A stretch of 51,222 nt of DNA, taken from contig JAKAUM010000004.1 in assembly GCA_021827685.1 (NCBI GenBank), positions 1-51,222 of the forward strand, read 5' to 3'. The notes beneath the pieces are model-generated. The model searched no databases. It was not told the origin of the DNA and saw nothing but the letters and a program-made list of their open reading frames with translations. Origin of the DNA: a bacterium. Lineage in GTDB: Bacteria > Patescibacteriota > Minisyncoccia > UBA6257 > 2-01-FULL-56-20. Of the stretch, positions 8,701 through 18,094 are shown piece by piece; position 1 is the stretch's first letter; each line of letters begins with the position of its first letter. Both the position numbers and the translations under genes were made by a program.

Positions 8701-9462
8701 ATGGCAGAGGAAACAGCGGCATATCCGGCGGAAGCCTCCCGCGAAATGATTGACGCGGGCGTTTTTTATGGCCGGAAAAAGAGCAAGGTGAATCCGAAGA
8801 TGCGCCCGTTCATCCTGATGGATCGCGGCGGCATTGAAATCGTCAATTTGGAAAAAACCGCCGAGGCAATCGTGCGCGCGGCGGGCTTCGTCGAGGAAAA
8901 AGCGCGCCAGGGCGGACTCATATTACTCGTGGGCACCGAGCCGGCCGCGGAGGCCTCTATCCTGCGCATGGCGAAGGAGTTCGGCCTTCCGCACGTGACG
9001 ACCCGCTGGGTGGGCGGCGCCATTACGAATTTCAGCATCATTGCGAAGCGGATCGAGCACCTGAAGAAGCTCCGCGGCGACCTCGCCTCGGGCGCTTTTG
9101 AAAAATATACGAAGAAGGAGCGCCTAGAGCTTGAGCGCGAAAAAGGACGGCTCGAAGAGCTCATGGGCGGACTCGAAAATCTTTCCCGCGAACCGGAGCT
9201 TCTCATTATGGTTGATCCCGTGCTCCACAAGACGGCAGTGCGCGAAGCGCGCCGGAGGAAAATTCCGATTGTGGCGCTTGCGAACGTGGACGCCGATCCG
9301 GACGAAATCGAATACCTCGTGCCCGGCAACGACAAGGCCAAGACGAGCATAGAGTGGTTTTTCGGAAAGATCGAAGACGCCCTTCGGAAGGGCATCGCGG
9401 CGCGCGCGGCGGCCGTGGCGCCGGCGGCGGCGGACGCGATGGGCAAGGAACACGCAAAATAA
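8701..9462 (+). CDS. rpsB: 30S ribosomal protein S2
   Basis: MIDAGVFYGRKKSKVNPKMRPFI...GTEPAA...RWVGGAITNF...DADPDEIEYLVPGNDKA. Confidence 0.93.
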   Translation: MAEETAAYPAEASREMIDAGVFYGRKKSKVNPKMRPFILMDRGGIEIVNLEKTAEAIVRAAGFVEEKARQGGLILLVGTEPAAEASILRMAKEFGLPHVTTRWVGGAITNFSIIAKRIEHLKKLRGDLASGAFEKYTKKERLELEREKGRLEELMGGLENLSREPELLIMVDPVLHKTAVREARRRKIPIVALANVDADPDEIEYLVPGNDKAKTSIEWFFGKIEDALRKGIAARAAAVAPAAADAMGKEHAK

Positions 9463-9923
9463 TGGAAACGGATAAGAAGATTTCGGCGGAACGCGTGCAG
9501 GCGCTCCGCGAAGCGACTGGAGCGGGCGTGATGGATTGCCGCAAGGCGCTCACCGAAGCGGCGGGCGACCTTGAGGCGGCGAAAAAGATAATCCGCGAGA
9601 AAGGGCTTTCCAAGGCGGAAAAGCGCGCAGATCGCGAAACCGGCGCCGGACTCGTGCGCGCTTACGTGCACAATGACCGCATCGGCGTACTCGTGGAACT
9701 CCGCGCGGAAACCGATTTCGTCGTACGCTCGGAACCGTTCCAGAAGCTGGCCCACGAACTTGCGATGCAGATTGCGGCGACCGATCCGGCGGACGCGGAT
9801 GCGCTCCTTGCCCAGCCGTACATCAAAGACGAATCACGGATCGTGAAGGATCTCTTGAGCGACGTGATTGCAAAAACGGGGGAGAACATCACGATCGGAA
9901 AGTTTTTCCGCATTGCCGCCTAG
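9462..9923 (+). CDS. tsf: Elongation factor Ts (short)
   Basis: VQALREATGAGVMDCRKALTEAAGDLEAAKKIIREKG; overlaps the rpsB stop (TAATG). Confidence 0.93.
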   Translation: METDKKISAERVQALREATGAGVMDCRKALTEAAGDLEAAKKIIREKGLSKAEKRADRETGAGLVRAYVHNDRIGVLVELRAETDFVVRSEPFQKLAHELAMQIAATDPADADALLAQPYIKDESRIVKDLLSDVIAKTGENITIGKFFRIAA

Positions 9924-9927
9924 CGCC

Positions 9928-10293
9928 ATGGTAATGTTCATCTTCACGCTCGTCCTTATGGCGTCGCTCGGTGCGATGCTCTATCTTATGGCGCAGGCCT
10001 TGCCGCGCGTGGCGGATGCGCCGGAGGCGGAGCATGACGCGGATCCCGGCGCTTCGCGCGGCGCCTGGGCCCGGTCGCACGTTCCGGAGAAAATCGACGC
10101 GGCGCTGAACGGCTTCCTCGTCAAATTTTTAAGGAAGATTCGCGTGGCAACCCTGAAAATCGACAATGCCGTAAGCGGGCATCTCGCGAAAGTGAAACCG
10201 GATGCGGGCGCGAAAAAACCGGCCATTGATTTTAAAGAAATTGCGGAGCAGAATAAGGAAGGAGCGGGAGGTGGTTCCGAAAAAACAGGCTAA
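9928..10293 (+). CDS. Hypothetical single-TM protein
   Basis: N-terminal hydrophobic helix MVMFIFTLVLMASLGAMLYLMAQ, charged C-terminal part; start set at ATG 9928 rather than track 9868. Confidence 0.6.
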   Translation: MVMFIFTLVLMASLGAMLYLMAQALPRVADAPEAEHDADPGASRGAWARSHVPEKIDAALNGFLVKFLRKIRVATLKIDNAVSGHLAKVKPDAGAKKPAIDFKEIAEQNKEGAGGGSEKTG

Positions 10294-10297
10294 AAAC

Positions 10298-10380
10298 GCG
10301 CAGGTGGCGGAGCGGTCAATCGCACCTGACTGTAAATCAGGCGCCTACGGGCTACGCAGGTTCGAATCCTGCCCTGCGCA
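10298..10380 (+). tRNA. tRNA-Tyr (GTA anticodon), long variable arm
   Basis: GCGCAGGTGGCGGAGCGG...CTGACTGTAAATCAG...GCAGGTTCGAATCCTGCCCTGCGCA. Confidence 0.95.
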
Positions 10381-10490
10381 CACGAGATAGGAAAGATACC
10401 TGCAATCTCTAAAATTAGCTTACGCGAACTATTTCGCTCGTCATCATTTTTGTTATCATAAAAGAGAAGATCCTCCTTGCTTCTCACCGC

Positions 10491-11824
10491 ATGACCTCTG
10501 CCCCCCCCATTCCTCATTCTCTAGGTATACGCCTTCCTCTCGCGCCTCTTTTACCCTGATCGAGCTCCTTATTGTGATCGCCATCATCGCGATCCTGGCC
10601 ACGGTCGTGATCCTGGCCCTGAACCCCGCGGAGCTCCTCAGGGAGTCTAGGGATTCAAACCGCCTCTCGGACATGAAGAATCTTGACCAGGCGATCTCCT
10701 TGTATGAAGAGGATACGGGAGGGAGCCTGGGGACAGCCTCCACCGTATATGTCTCAGTCCCTGATCCGGCGGCCACCTCCTCGGCGGGAACAAATTGCGC
10801 CTCCCTCGGCCTCCCCTCCCTCCCTTCCGGCTGGAGCTACCACTGCGCAGGAACCCAATGGTATCGCAACGTGGACGGGACAGGGTGGGTCCCGCTCGAT
10901 TTCTCATCCGCCTCCTACGGTTCTCCTCTCGGCTCTCTTCCCGTGGACCCCCTCAACGCCACCTCCTCCGGCCTCTACTATACCTATGTGACGAATGGGA
11001 GCCAGTATGAGCTTACGGCGGTGATGGAGAGCGCGAAGTTTGCCGCTCAGGAAGCCGATGATGGCGGAGTTGATCCTGCCATGTATGAAGAGGGTACTAA
11101 TCTTGCCCTGTCCCCGTTTGTGCATGGGATGGTGGGGTATTGGGCGTTCAACGAGGGGTCGGGCGGTGTAGGAGCCACAACCGTAGACAGCTCTGGGTTT
11201 GGGAACAGCGGTACATTGCAAGATGCTACGTCTACTGGAACGGGACCTACATGGATAGCGAGCGGCTGTATCGAAGGGGATTGTCTAAGTTTTGACGGGG
11301 CGGATGATTATGTAAATATCGCTAACGGTAATATATACTCAACGACGGTCGTTAATGGTACCTTCACGGTTGTAGCGTGGGTAAATTTTACGGCAATAAA
11401 TCCTGGCTCCTTTTGGAACAATCCTATCGCTGCACAGGACCAAGGTTTTGGTAATGTCCCTAAATGGATTTTCGGCTATGGAAACGGTTACCCTTCAGGT
11501 GGACCTGGAACAGGGTTCCTATTTACAGGTTCCAACATGAATCCTTATTTTATCAACTCGCCCACAATGTGGACGGCTACACCAGGCACGTGGTATTTTA
11601 TCGCCGTCACTCGTTCAGGGTCAACCTTCACTTTCTACCGAAATGGCGCGTCTGACGGTTCCGTCACAAATTCAAATATCCCAGCGTCGATAAGTCATGC
11701 GGTGACTTTCGGATTTTCAGAAGCAGGCAGTTCTTACCTTAATGGCATGGAGGATGATATGAGGATTTATAATCGTGTCCTTTCAGCTTCCGAAATCCAG
11801 GCCATCTATAACGCGGAGAAGTAG
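10491..11824 (+). CDS. Type IV prepilin-like N-terminus fused to a LamG/concanavalin-like domain; apparent frameshift at a C8 tract (10501-10508)
   Basis: FTLIELLIVIAIIAILATVVILALNP class III prepilin signature; C-terminal GYWAFNEGSG...DSSGFGNSGTL...LSFDGADDYVNI...MEDDMRIYNRVLSASEIQAIYN is LamG-like. The in-frame ATG at 10491 is one base out of frame with the body. Confidence 0.75.
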
Positions 11825-11931
11825 CTACTGCCTCGGTCCTCTCTCGATTCGCACGTCTACGCACCGGAAACGCCGGGGATTTTAGAAAAATTTTATCCCC
11901 CGCGTGGCATGATTGGGGCATCCCTCTATCC

Positions 11932-12603
11932 ATGCGAATTCTTCTCCTCGAGGATAATCCGGACATTGCGGCCGCCGTCATGGATGTTTTGCGGCGGGAA
12001 AGATTTGCGGTGGACTGCGCGGAGACGGGGGAGAAGGGGCTCATGTGGGGGAAGGTCAATACTTATGATCTTGGCATCTTTGATATCGCGCTTGCGGGGC
12101 GCGAAGACGGCATCCGGGTCTGCAGGGCTTTGCGCTCATCGAGGCGCGATTTTCCCATCCTCATTCTTTCCGTTACGGGAGAAGTCGTGCGGAAGGTGGA
12201 GGCGCTCGAGGCCGGAGCCGACGACTATCTTTCCAAGCCGTTCTCGTCCGCGGAACTTATGGCGCGCGTCCGCGCGCTCCTGCGGCGCGAAAAAAAGATC
12301 GTCGGCCCGAAGCTCGTCATGGGCGACCTTTCGCTTGATGCAAGATCGCACGCCGCCGCCCGCGCCGGGAAATCGATTACGCTGAATCGCAAGGAGTTCA
12401 TGCTCCTTGAATATTTCATGCGCAATCCGGGCGCGGTGCTCACGCGGGCGATGATATTGGAGCACGTATGGGATATGAACGCGGATCCTTTTACGAACAC
12501 GGTTGACGTGCACGTGCGGTTCCTGCGGAGAAAAATCGACGAGCCCTTCAGGAAAAAGTTCATCAAGACGGTCCACGGATACGGCTATAAAATGGAAGCA
12601 TAG
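11932..12603 (+). CDS. OmpR-family response regulator (orphan within window)
   Basis: MRILLLEDNPDIA receiver domain, winged-helix LNRKEFMLLEYFMRNPGAVLTRAMILEHVW...VDVHVRFLRRKID...TVHGYGYKM. Confidence 0.92.
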   Translation: MRILLLEDNPDIAAAVMDVLRRERFAVDCAETGEKGLMWGKVNTYDLGIFDIALAGREDGIRVCRALRSSRRDFPILILSVTGEVVRKVEALEAGADDYLSKPFSSAELMARVRALLRREKKIVGPKLVMGDLSLDARSHAAARAGKSITLNRKEFMLLEYFMRNPGAVLTRAMILEHVWDMNADPFTNTVDVHVRFLRRKIDEPFRKKFIKTVHGYGYKMEA

Positions 12604-12625
12604 CCGGTTTTGTTATAATTGGCGG

Positions 12626-13312
12626 ATGATTGCGAAAGAGGATTTGCCGGCGCAAAAACGGCGGGCGGGCGCGATCCTGCGGAAGCTGAAGGGGCTTATC
12701 CCCGACGCTAAAATCGCGCTGAAGTACCGGAGCAACTGGGAACTTCTCGTCGCAGTCGAGCTTTCCGCGCAGTGCACCGACAAAAAAGTGAACGAGGTGA
12801 CGGCGCGGCTTTTTAAGAAATACCGGAAGCTGGACGATTACGTCCGCGCCGATCCGCGCGAATTCGAGCGCGATGTCCGTGCGACCGGATTCTATCGCGC
12901 GAAAACCAGGAATATTCTGGTGGCGGCAAAGATGGTGAAGGGGAAATTCCGCGGCCGCCTGCCGCGCACCATGGAAGAGATGCTCGTGATTCCGGGCGTC
13001 GGGAGGAAGTCGGCGAACGTGATCCTGGGAAACGCCTACGGCATTACGGAAGGGATTGCGGTGGATACGCACGTAAAGCGGCTCGCGGGCGTTCTCGGCT
13101 TGTCGGACGAAAAGACGCCGGAGAAGATCGAACGCGATCTTATGGCGGAAATCCCGCGCCGCGACTGGTTCCGCGCCACGTATCTGCTTATCGAATACGG
13201 ACGCCGCTATTGCCCTGCGCGGCCGCACCGGCACGAGCTCTGTCCGCTTGCAAAAATACCCCACCGGTTTATTCACAGGGGGCTCGCCGCAAAACGTGCT
13301 ACACTGGAATAG
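12626..13312 (+). CDS. nth: Endonuclease III-like DNA glycosylase/AP lyase with degenerate FeS-cluster ligands
   Basis: LLVAVELSAQCTDKKVNEVT, LPRTMEEMLVIPGVGRKSANVILGNAYG, VDTHVKRLAGVLGL. Confidence 0.9.
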   Translation: MIAKEDLPAQKRRAGAILRKLKGLIPDAKIALKYRSNWELLVAVELSAQCTDKKVNEVTARLFKKYRKLDDYVRADPREFERDVRATGFYRAKTRNILVAAKMVKGKFRGRLPRTMEEMLVIPGVGRKSANVILGNAYGITEGIAVDTHVKRLAGVLGLSDEKTPEKIERDLMAEIPRRDWFRATYLLIEYGRRYCPARPHRHELCPLAKIPHRFIHRGLAAKRATLE

Positions 13313-13333
13313 TTAACGTTAAGTTAACGGAAC

Positions 13334-13370
13334 AAAAATCGTTCCCTGCGTGAGGCGGGGAGCGGTTTTT
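13334..13370 (+). terminator. Hairpin terminator after nth
   Basis: AAAAATCGTTCCCTGC-GTGAG-GCGGGGAGCGGTTTTT inverted repeat (with G-U pairs) ending in a T-run. Confidence 0.8.
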
Positions 13371-13467
13371 GTTTTGTTGACGCCGCTGCGGGAGGACGCT
13401 ACACTTCCGGAGCAACCCCGTAGGCCGCGCCGGCGGGGAGTTTGCGCGCATTTGCGCGTACGAGAAC

Positions 13468-15492
13468 ATGGAACGATTCGAACTTATCTCGGAACACAGT
13501 CCCGCGGGAGACCAGCCCGCGGCGATCGAGGCGCTCGCCGCGGGCTTGGAGCGCGGCATGGGCGGCCAGACGCTCCTCGGCGTGACGGGCTCCGGGAAAA
13601 CTTTTACGATGGCGAACGTGATCGCGCGGCGCAATATTCCGACGCTCGTGATCGCGCACAATAAAACCCTCGCCGCCCAGCTCGCGAACGAATTCCGCGA
13701 ACTCTTCCCGAAGAACTCGGTGAATTATTTCGTTTCCTATTACGACTATTACCAGCCGGAGGCGTATATCCCGTCCTCGGACACCTACATCGACAAAGAG
13801 GCGCTCATCAACGACGAAATCGACAAATTGCGGCACGCGGCGACGACTGCGCTCCTCACGCGGCGCGACGTCATCGTAGTCGCATCGGTTTCCTGCATCT
13901 ACGGCCTCGGCGCGCCGGAAGTCTACGCGGAAAACATTTTTCGGTTCAAGGTCGGCGACCGCCTTGAACGCAAGGATTTCGCGCGGAAGCTCGTTTCCCT
14001 GCAGTTCTCGCGGACGACGGCCGACCTCAAGCGGGGAACCTACCGCTTGCGGGGCGAGAAGTGGGAAATCATGCCGGCCGACCGCGAAGTCATTTACTAC
14101 CTCGAGGCGGACCGGGGAGTAATCCGCGCGATTTACGAAGTGGACCCGGTAGCGGGATTCATCCCAGGGAAAACTCCCGCGGTCGCGGAGGCGGTCTTCG
14201 CGCCGGCGAAGCATTTCATCACGGAAGCGCCGGAGCGCGAGCGGGCGATCAAAGCGATCATGGAAGAGCTTCGCGGACAGCTTGCGTATTTCGAGCGCGA
14301 AAAGAAATTCCTGGAAGCGGAGCGCTTGGAGCGCCGGACGAAGTTCGACGTTGCGATGATGCGCGAGGTGGGATACTGCCACGGCATCGAAAACTATTCC
14401 CGCCACCTGTCCGGCCGCCGCGCGGGGGAGCCGCCCGATACGCTCCTCGACTATTTCCCCCGCGCGGCGGCCGGCGGGCCCGGGTTTCTCACGATCATCG
14501 ACGAATCCCATATGACGGTGCCCCAGCTCGCGGGCATGTATGAAGGCGACGCCGCACGCAAGAAGACGCTCGTGGAATACGGTTTCCGGCTTCCCTCGGC
14601 GGCGGACAACCGGCCGCTCAAATTCGATGAGTTTACGGAGCGGATCGGCCCCGTGATTTACGCCTCGGCGACGCCGGGTCCTTACGAGCGGGAGCGGAGC
14701 AAGCCGCCGCGGGGGCAGATCGTCGAACAGATCATCCGGCCGACCGGCCTCGTCGATCCGAAAATTACGATCCGCCCGGCGCGAGGCCAGGTGGAGGATC
14801 TTATTCCGCGGATCGCGGAGCGCGCGGCGAAAAAGGAGCGCGCGCTCGTTACGACCCTTACGAAGCGCATGGCCGAGGACCTCGCGGCGTATCTGGAAGA
14901 GAAAAAAATGAAGGTGAGCTATCTCCACAGCGACGTAAAGACGCTTGACCGGATAAGGATATTGACCGATCTGCGGCGCGGGAAGGTGGACGTGCTCGTG
15001 GGCGTGAACCTCCTCCGCGAAGGCCTGGACCTTCCGGAGGTGTCGCTTGTCGCAATCATGGATGCGGACAAGGAAGGGTTTTTAAGGAGCGAGGTGTCGC
15101 TTATCCAGACGATCGGTCGCGCGGCACGCAATGCCGGAGGCGAAGTGCTGATGTACGCCGACCACGTGACGGGATCCATCGCGCGCGCCGTGGCGGAGAC
15201 CGAGCGCCGGCGCAACCTCCAGCTTGCTTACAATAAGAAACACGGCATCACGCCGCGGACCGTGGTGCGGGCGATCACGAGCATCCTGCCCGACATCGAC
15301 GAAATATTGAAGCTCGAAACGAAGCCGGTCCCGAAGACGAAAACGGGGATGAAAAAGCTGATCGCCGACAAGGAACGCGAAATGAAAGAAGCGGCGAAAC
15401 GCCTCGACTTCGAGCTCGCGGCGCTCCTGCGGGACGAAATCAAGGCGCTGCAATCGCGCAAAAAAGTTGACGGAGCGGCGGGGATGCCATAA
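13468..15492 (+). CDS. uvrB: Excinuclease ABC subunit B
   Basis: [69 protein letters not shown]-terminal UVR motif. Confidence 0.97.
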   Translation: MERFELISEHSPAGDQPAAIEALAAGLERGMGGQTLLGVTGSGKTFTMANVIARRNIPTLVIAHNKTLAAQLANEFRELFPKNSVNYFVSYYDYYQPEAYIPSSDTYIDKEALINDEIDKLRHAATTALLTRRDVIVVASVSCIYGLGAPEVYAENIFRFKVGDRLERKDFARKLVSLQFSRTTADLKRGTYRLRGEKWEIMPADREVIYYLEADRGVIRAIYEVDPVAGFIPGKTPAVAEAVFAPAKHFITEAPERERAIKAIMEELRGQLAYFEREKKFLEAERLERRTKFDVAMMREVGYCHGIENYSRHLSGRRAGEPPDTLLDYFPRAAAGGPGFLTIIDESHMTVPQLAGMYEGDAARKKTLVEYGFRLPSAADNRPLKFDEFTERIGPVIYASATPGPYERERSKPPRGQIVEQIIRPTGLVDPKITIRPARGQVEDLIPRIAERAAKKERALVTTLTKRMAEDLAAYLEEKKMKVSYLHSDVKTLDRIRILTDLRRGKVDVLVGVNLLREGLDLPEVSLVAIMDADKEGFLRSEVSLIQTIGRAARNAGGEVLMYADHVTGSIARAVAETERRRNLQLAYNKKHGITPRTVVRAITSILPDIDEILKLETKPVPKTKTGMKKLIADKEREMKEAAKRLDFELAALLRDEIKALQSRKKVDGAAGMP

Positions 15493-15541
15493 GCTTTTCC
15501 TGTACCCCCCCGGCAAGACGGCCGTCAGGGGAAATTTCTGG

Positions 15542-18085
15542 ATGCCCCACGATAAAATCATCGTAAAAGGCGCGCGCGAGCACAATTTGAAGAACGTCAG
15601 CTTGGAGATTCCGAGGGACAAAATGGTGGTGTTCACCGGATTGTCCGGCTCGGGGAAATCCTCCCTCGCGTTCGATACGATTTTTGCCGAAGGCCAGCGC
15701 CGCTACATCGAATCCCTTTCCGCCTACGCGCGGCAGTTTTTGGGCCGGCTCGACAAGCCGGATGTCGACGATATCGAAGGTCTTTCGCCGGCCATCTCCA
15801 TCGACCAGAAGAGCCATTCTTCGAATCCGCGTTCCACGGTCGCGACCATCACGGAAATTTACGATTACCTCCGCGTGCTTTTCGCCCGCGCGGGAAAGCC
15901 ATTCTGCCCGGAATGCGGGCGCGAAATCAGGAAGCTCACGAACGAGGAAATCGTGGACGTCGCGGCGGAGATTGCGGGAGAAGGCGGGAATCTGCCGGGC
16001 GGCGGGAAAAACCTCGTGATCCTTGCGCCCGTCGTCCGCGGCCGGAAAGGGGAGTATTACCAGATGCTTTATGATTTCCTGAAAGCCGGCTTCTCCGAGG
16101 CGCGGATCGACGGCAAATACCGCTCTCTCCGCGAGCGCGTGGAGCTCGGCCGCTACAAGACGCACGCAATCGATCTCGTCGTCGATCGCATGCCGGCAGG
16201 CATGAATTTCAAGGATAAGGACAACCGCCTGCGCCTCGCGGAGGCGGTTGAAAACGCGCTGAAGTACGGCAACGGCGTCGCGACGGTAATCGCGGACAGG
16301 GAGGTTTCGCTGTCCGCCAAGTTTACCTGCCCGCACGAGGGATTTTCGTTCCCGGAAATCGAGCCGCGCCTATTTTCCTTCAACAGCCCCTACGGCGCAT
16401 GCCCCGAATGCCACGGCCTCGGGACGAAAGACCTATGGTCGGAAGAGCCGTGCGCCGCCTGCGAAGGGAAGCGATTGAGGAGAGAAAGCTTGAACGTTCT
16501 CATCAACGGCAAGAACATCACGCACGTAACGGCGCTTTCCATCGGCGATGCGCTCGCATTTTTCGGCAAGATGGCGTTTAAAAACGCTTCCGCGACGGAG
16601 GTCGCCGAGGCGCCGCTCCGCGAAATAAAAAACCGGCTGAAGTTCATGGCCGATGTGGGGCTCGAATATCTGACCCTTGACCGGAGGGCAGGGACGCTTT
16701 CCGGCGGCGAGGCCCAGCGCATCCGGCTCGCTTCGCAGATCGGTTCGCGCCTCGTGGGGACGCTGTACATATTGGACGAGCCGACCATCGGCCTACACCA
16801 GCGGGACAACGCGAAGCTCGTGAAGACGCTCCAGGATCTCCGTGATCTCGGGAATACGATCCTCGTCGTGGAGCACGACGAGGATACGATCCGCGCGGCG
16901 GATCATCTCGTCGATATCGGTCCGGCGGCGGGCGCGCACGGCGGGAAAATCGTCGCCGAAGGCCCCTTGCCCGCCCTCCTTAAAGATGCGAAACAGGATT
17001 CGCTCACCCTGCAATATTTGCGCGGGAAGAAGTTTATCGAAACGCCCGCCGTGCGGCGGAAAGTCACCGTCGGCAAAGGCGGCGAAGTTTCGCAGGAAGC
17101 CCTTAGGATCCGCGGCGCGCGCGCAAACAACCTGCAGGGAGTCGATGTCGATATTCCCCTGCGGCGCTTCGTCGCGGTAACGGGCGTATCAGGCTCTGGT
17201 AAATCCAGCCTGGTCTACGACGTGCTCTACCGGACGGTGGCGGACAAGCTGAACCATGCGGAGCGCAAGGCGGGCGCGCGGGCGGCGCTTTCGGGCATGG
17301 AACATATAAACCGCATTATCAATATCGATCAGTCGGCGATCGGCCGCACGCCGCGGTCGAATCCCGCCACCTACGTCGGCGCATGGACGCATATCCGCGA
17401 TCTTTTTGCCTCGACCGAGGATGCGCGCGTGCGCGGCTATAAGCCCGGCAGGTTCAGCTTCAACGTGCCCGGCGGGCGGTGCGAGAACTGCGAGGGCCAC
17501 GGAACGATTGCAATCGAGATGCACTTCCTGCCGACGGTTTACGTCGCCTGCGACGTCTGCCGCGGCAAGCGGTTCGACCGGGAAACGCTCGAGGTGGAAT
17601 ACCGCAAGAAGAATATTTACGACGTCCTGCAGATGACCGTGGAGGAAGCGGTTCAATTTTTCGAAGACATACCGTGGCTCCGCGAAAAGCTGTCCGTCCT
17701 CGAAGAGGTGGGTCTCGGCTACCTGCAGATCGGCCAGTCGGCGACGACGCTGTCCGGCGGCGAAGCCCAGCGCATCAAGCTCTCCGCCGAACTCGGCAAG
17801 CGCGACACGCGCCGCACGCTTTACCTCTTGGATGAGCCGACGACGGGATTGCATTTTGCCGACGTGGACCAGCTTTTGAAGGTCCTTCAGCGGCTCGTCG
17901 ACCGCGGGAATACGGCGGTCGTGATCGAGCACAACCTCGACGTCATTAAAAGCGCCGACTGGGTGATCGATCTCGGCCCCGAAGGAGGCGAGCGCGGCGG
18001 GCGGCTCGTCGCGGCGGGTACCCCGGAAGACGTGGCCCGCCGCGCGGACAGCGCCACCGGCCACTATCTTAGGAAAATCCTGTAG
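15542..18085 (+). CDS. uvrA: Excinuclease ABC subunit A
   Basis: [62 protein letters not shown]; two ABC modules and Zn fingers. Confidence 0.97.
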   Translation: MPHDKIIVKGAREHNLKNVSLEIPRDKMVVFTGLSGSGKSSLAFDTIFAEGQRRYIESLSAYARQFLGRLDKPDVDDIEGLSPAISIDQKSHSSNPRSTVATITEIYDYLRVLFARAGKPFCPECGREIRKLTNEEIVDVAAEIAGEGGNLPGGGKNLVILAPVVRGRKGEYYQMLYDFLKAGFSEARIDGKYRSLRERVELGRYKTHAIDLVVDRMPAGMNFKDKDNRLRLAEAVENALKYGNGVATVIADREVSLSAKFTCPHEGFSFPEIEPRLFSFNSPYGACPECHGLGTKDLWSEEPCAACEGKRLRRESLNVLINGKNITHVTALSIGDALAFFGKMAFKNASATEVAEAPLREIKNRLKFMADVGLEYLTLDRRAGTLSGGEAQRIRLASQIGSRLVGTLYILDEPTIGLHQRDNAKLVKTLQDLRDLGNTILVVEHDEDTIRAADHLVDIGPAAGAHGGKIVAEGPLPALLKDAKQDSLTLQYLRGKKFIETPAVRRKVTVGKGGEVSQEALRIRGARANNLQGVDVDIPLRRFVAVTGVSGSGKSSLVYDVLYRTVADKLNHAERKAGARAALSGMEHINRIINIDQSAIGRTPRSNPATYVGAWTHIRDLFASTEDARVRGYKPGRFSFNVPGGRCENCEGHGTIAIEMHFLPTVYVACDVCRGKRFDRETLEVEYRKKNIYDVLQMTVEEAVQFFEDIPWLREKLSVLEEVGLGYLQIGQSATTLSGGEAQRIKLSAELGKRDTRRTLYLLDEPTTGLHFADVDQLLKVLQRLVDRGNTAVVIEHNLDVIKSADWVIDLGPEGGERGGRLVAAGTPEDVARRADSATGHYLRKIL

Positions 18086-18094
18086 GCGCATCCT

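Noticed and set aside
8701-9923. 9354 start for the tsf ORF in the track
   Set aside because: Extension overlaps rpsB; EF-Ts starts at ATG 9462 overlapping the rpsB stop.
11860-11905. GGGGATTTTAGAAAAATTTTATCCCC inverted-repeat-like sequence before the response regulator
   Set aside because: Only the outer 6 bp pair perfectly, inner arms mismatch and no T-run follows; weak as a terminator or switch.
13313-13332. TTAACGTTAA palindrome with repeated GTTAAC
   Set aside because: Short AT-rich palindrome right after the nth stop; likely spacer before the terminator; too little to call an operator.
13399-14928. 509-aa minus-strand ORF antisense to uvrB
   Set aside because: Antisense to clear uvrB; no recognisable motifs.
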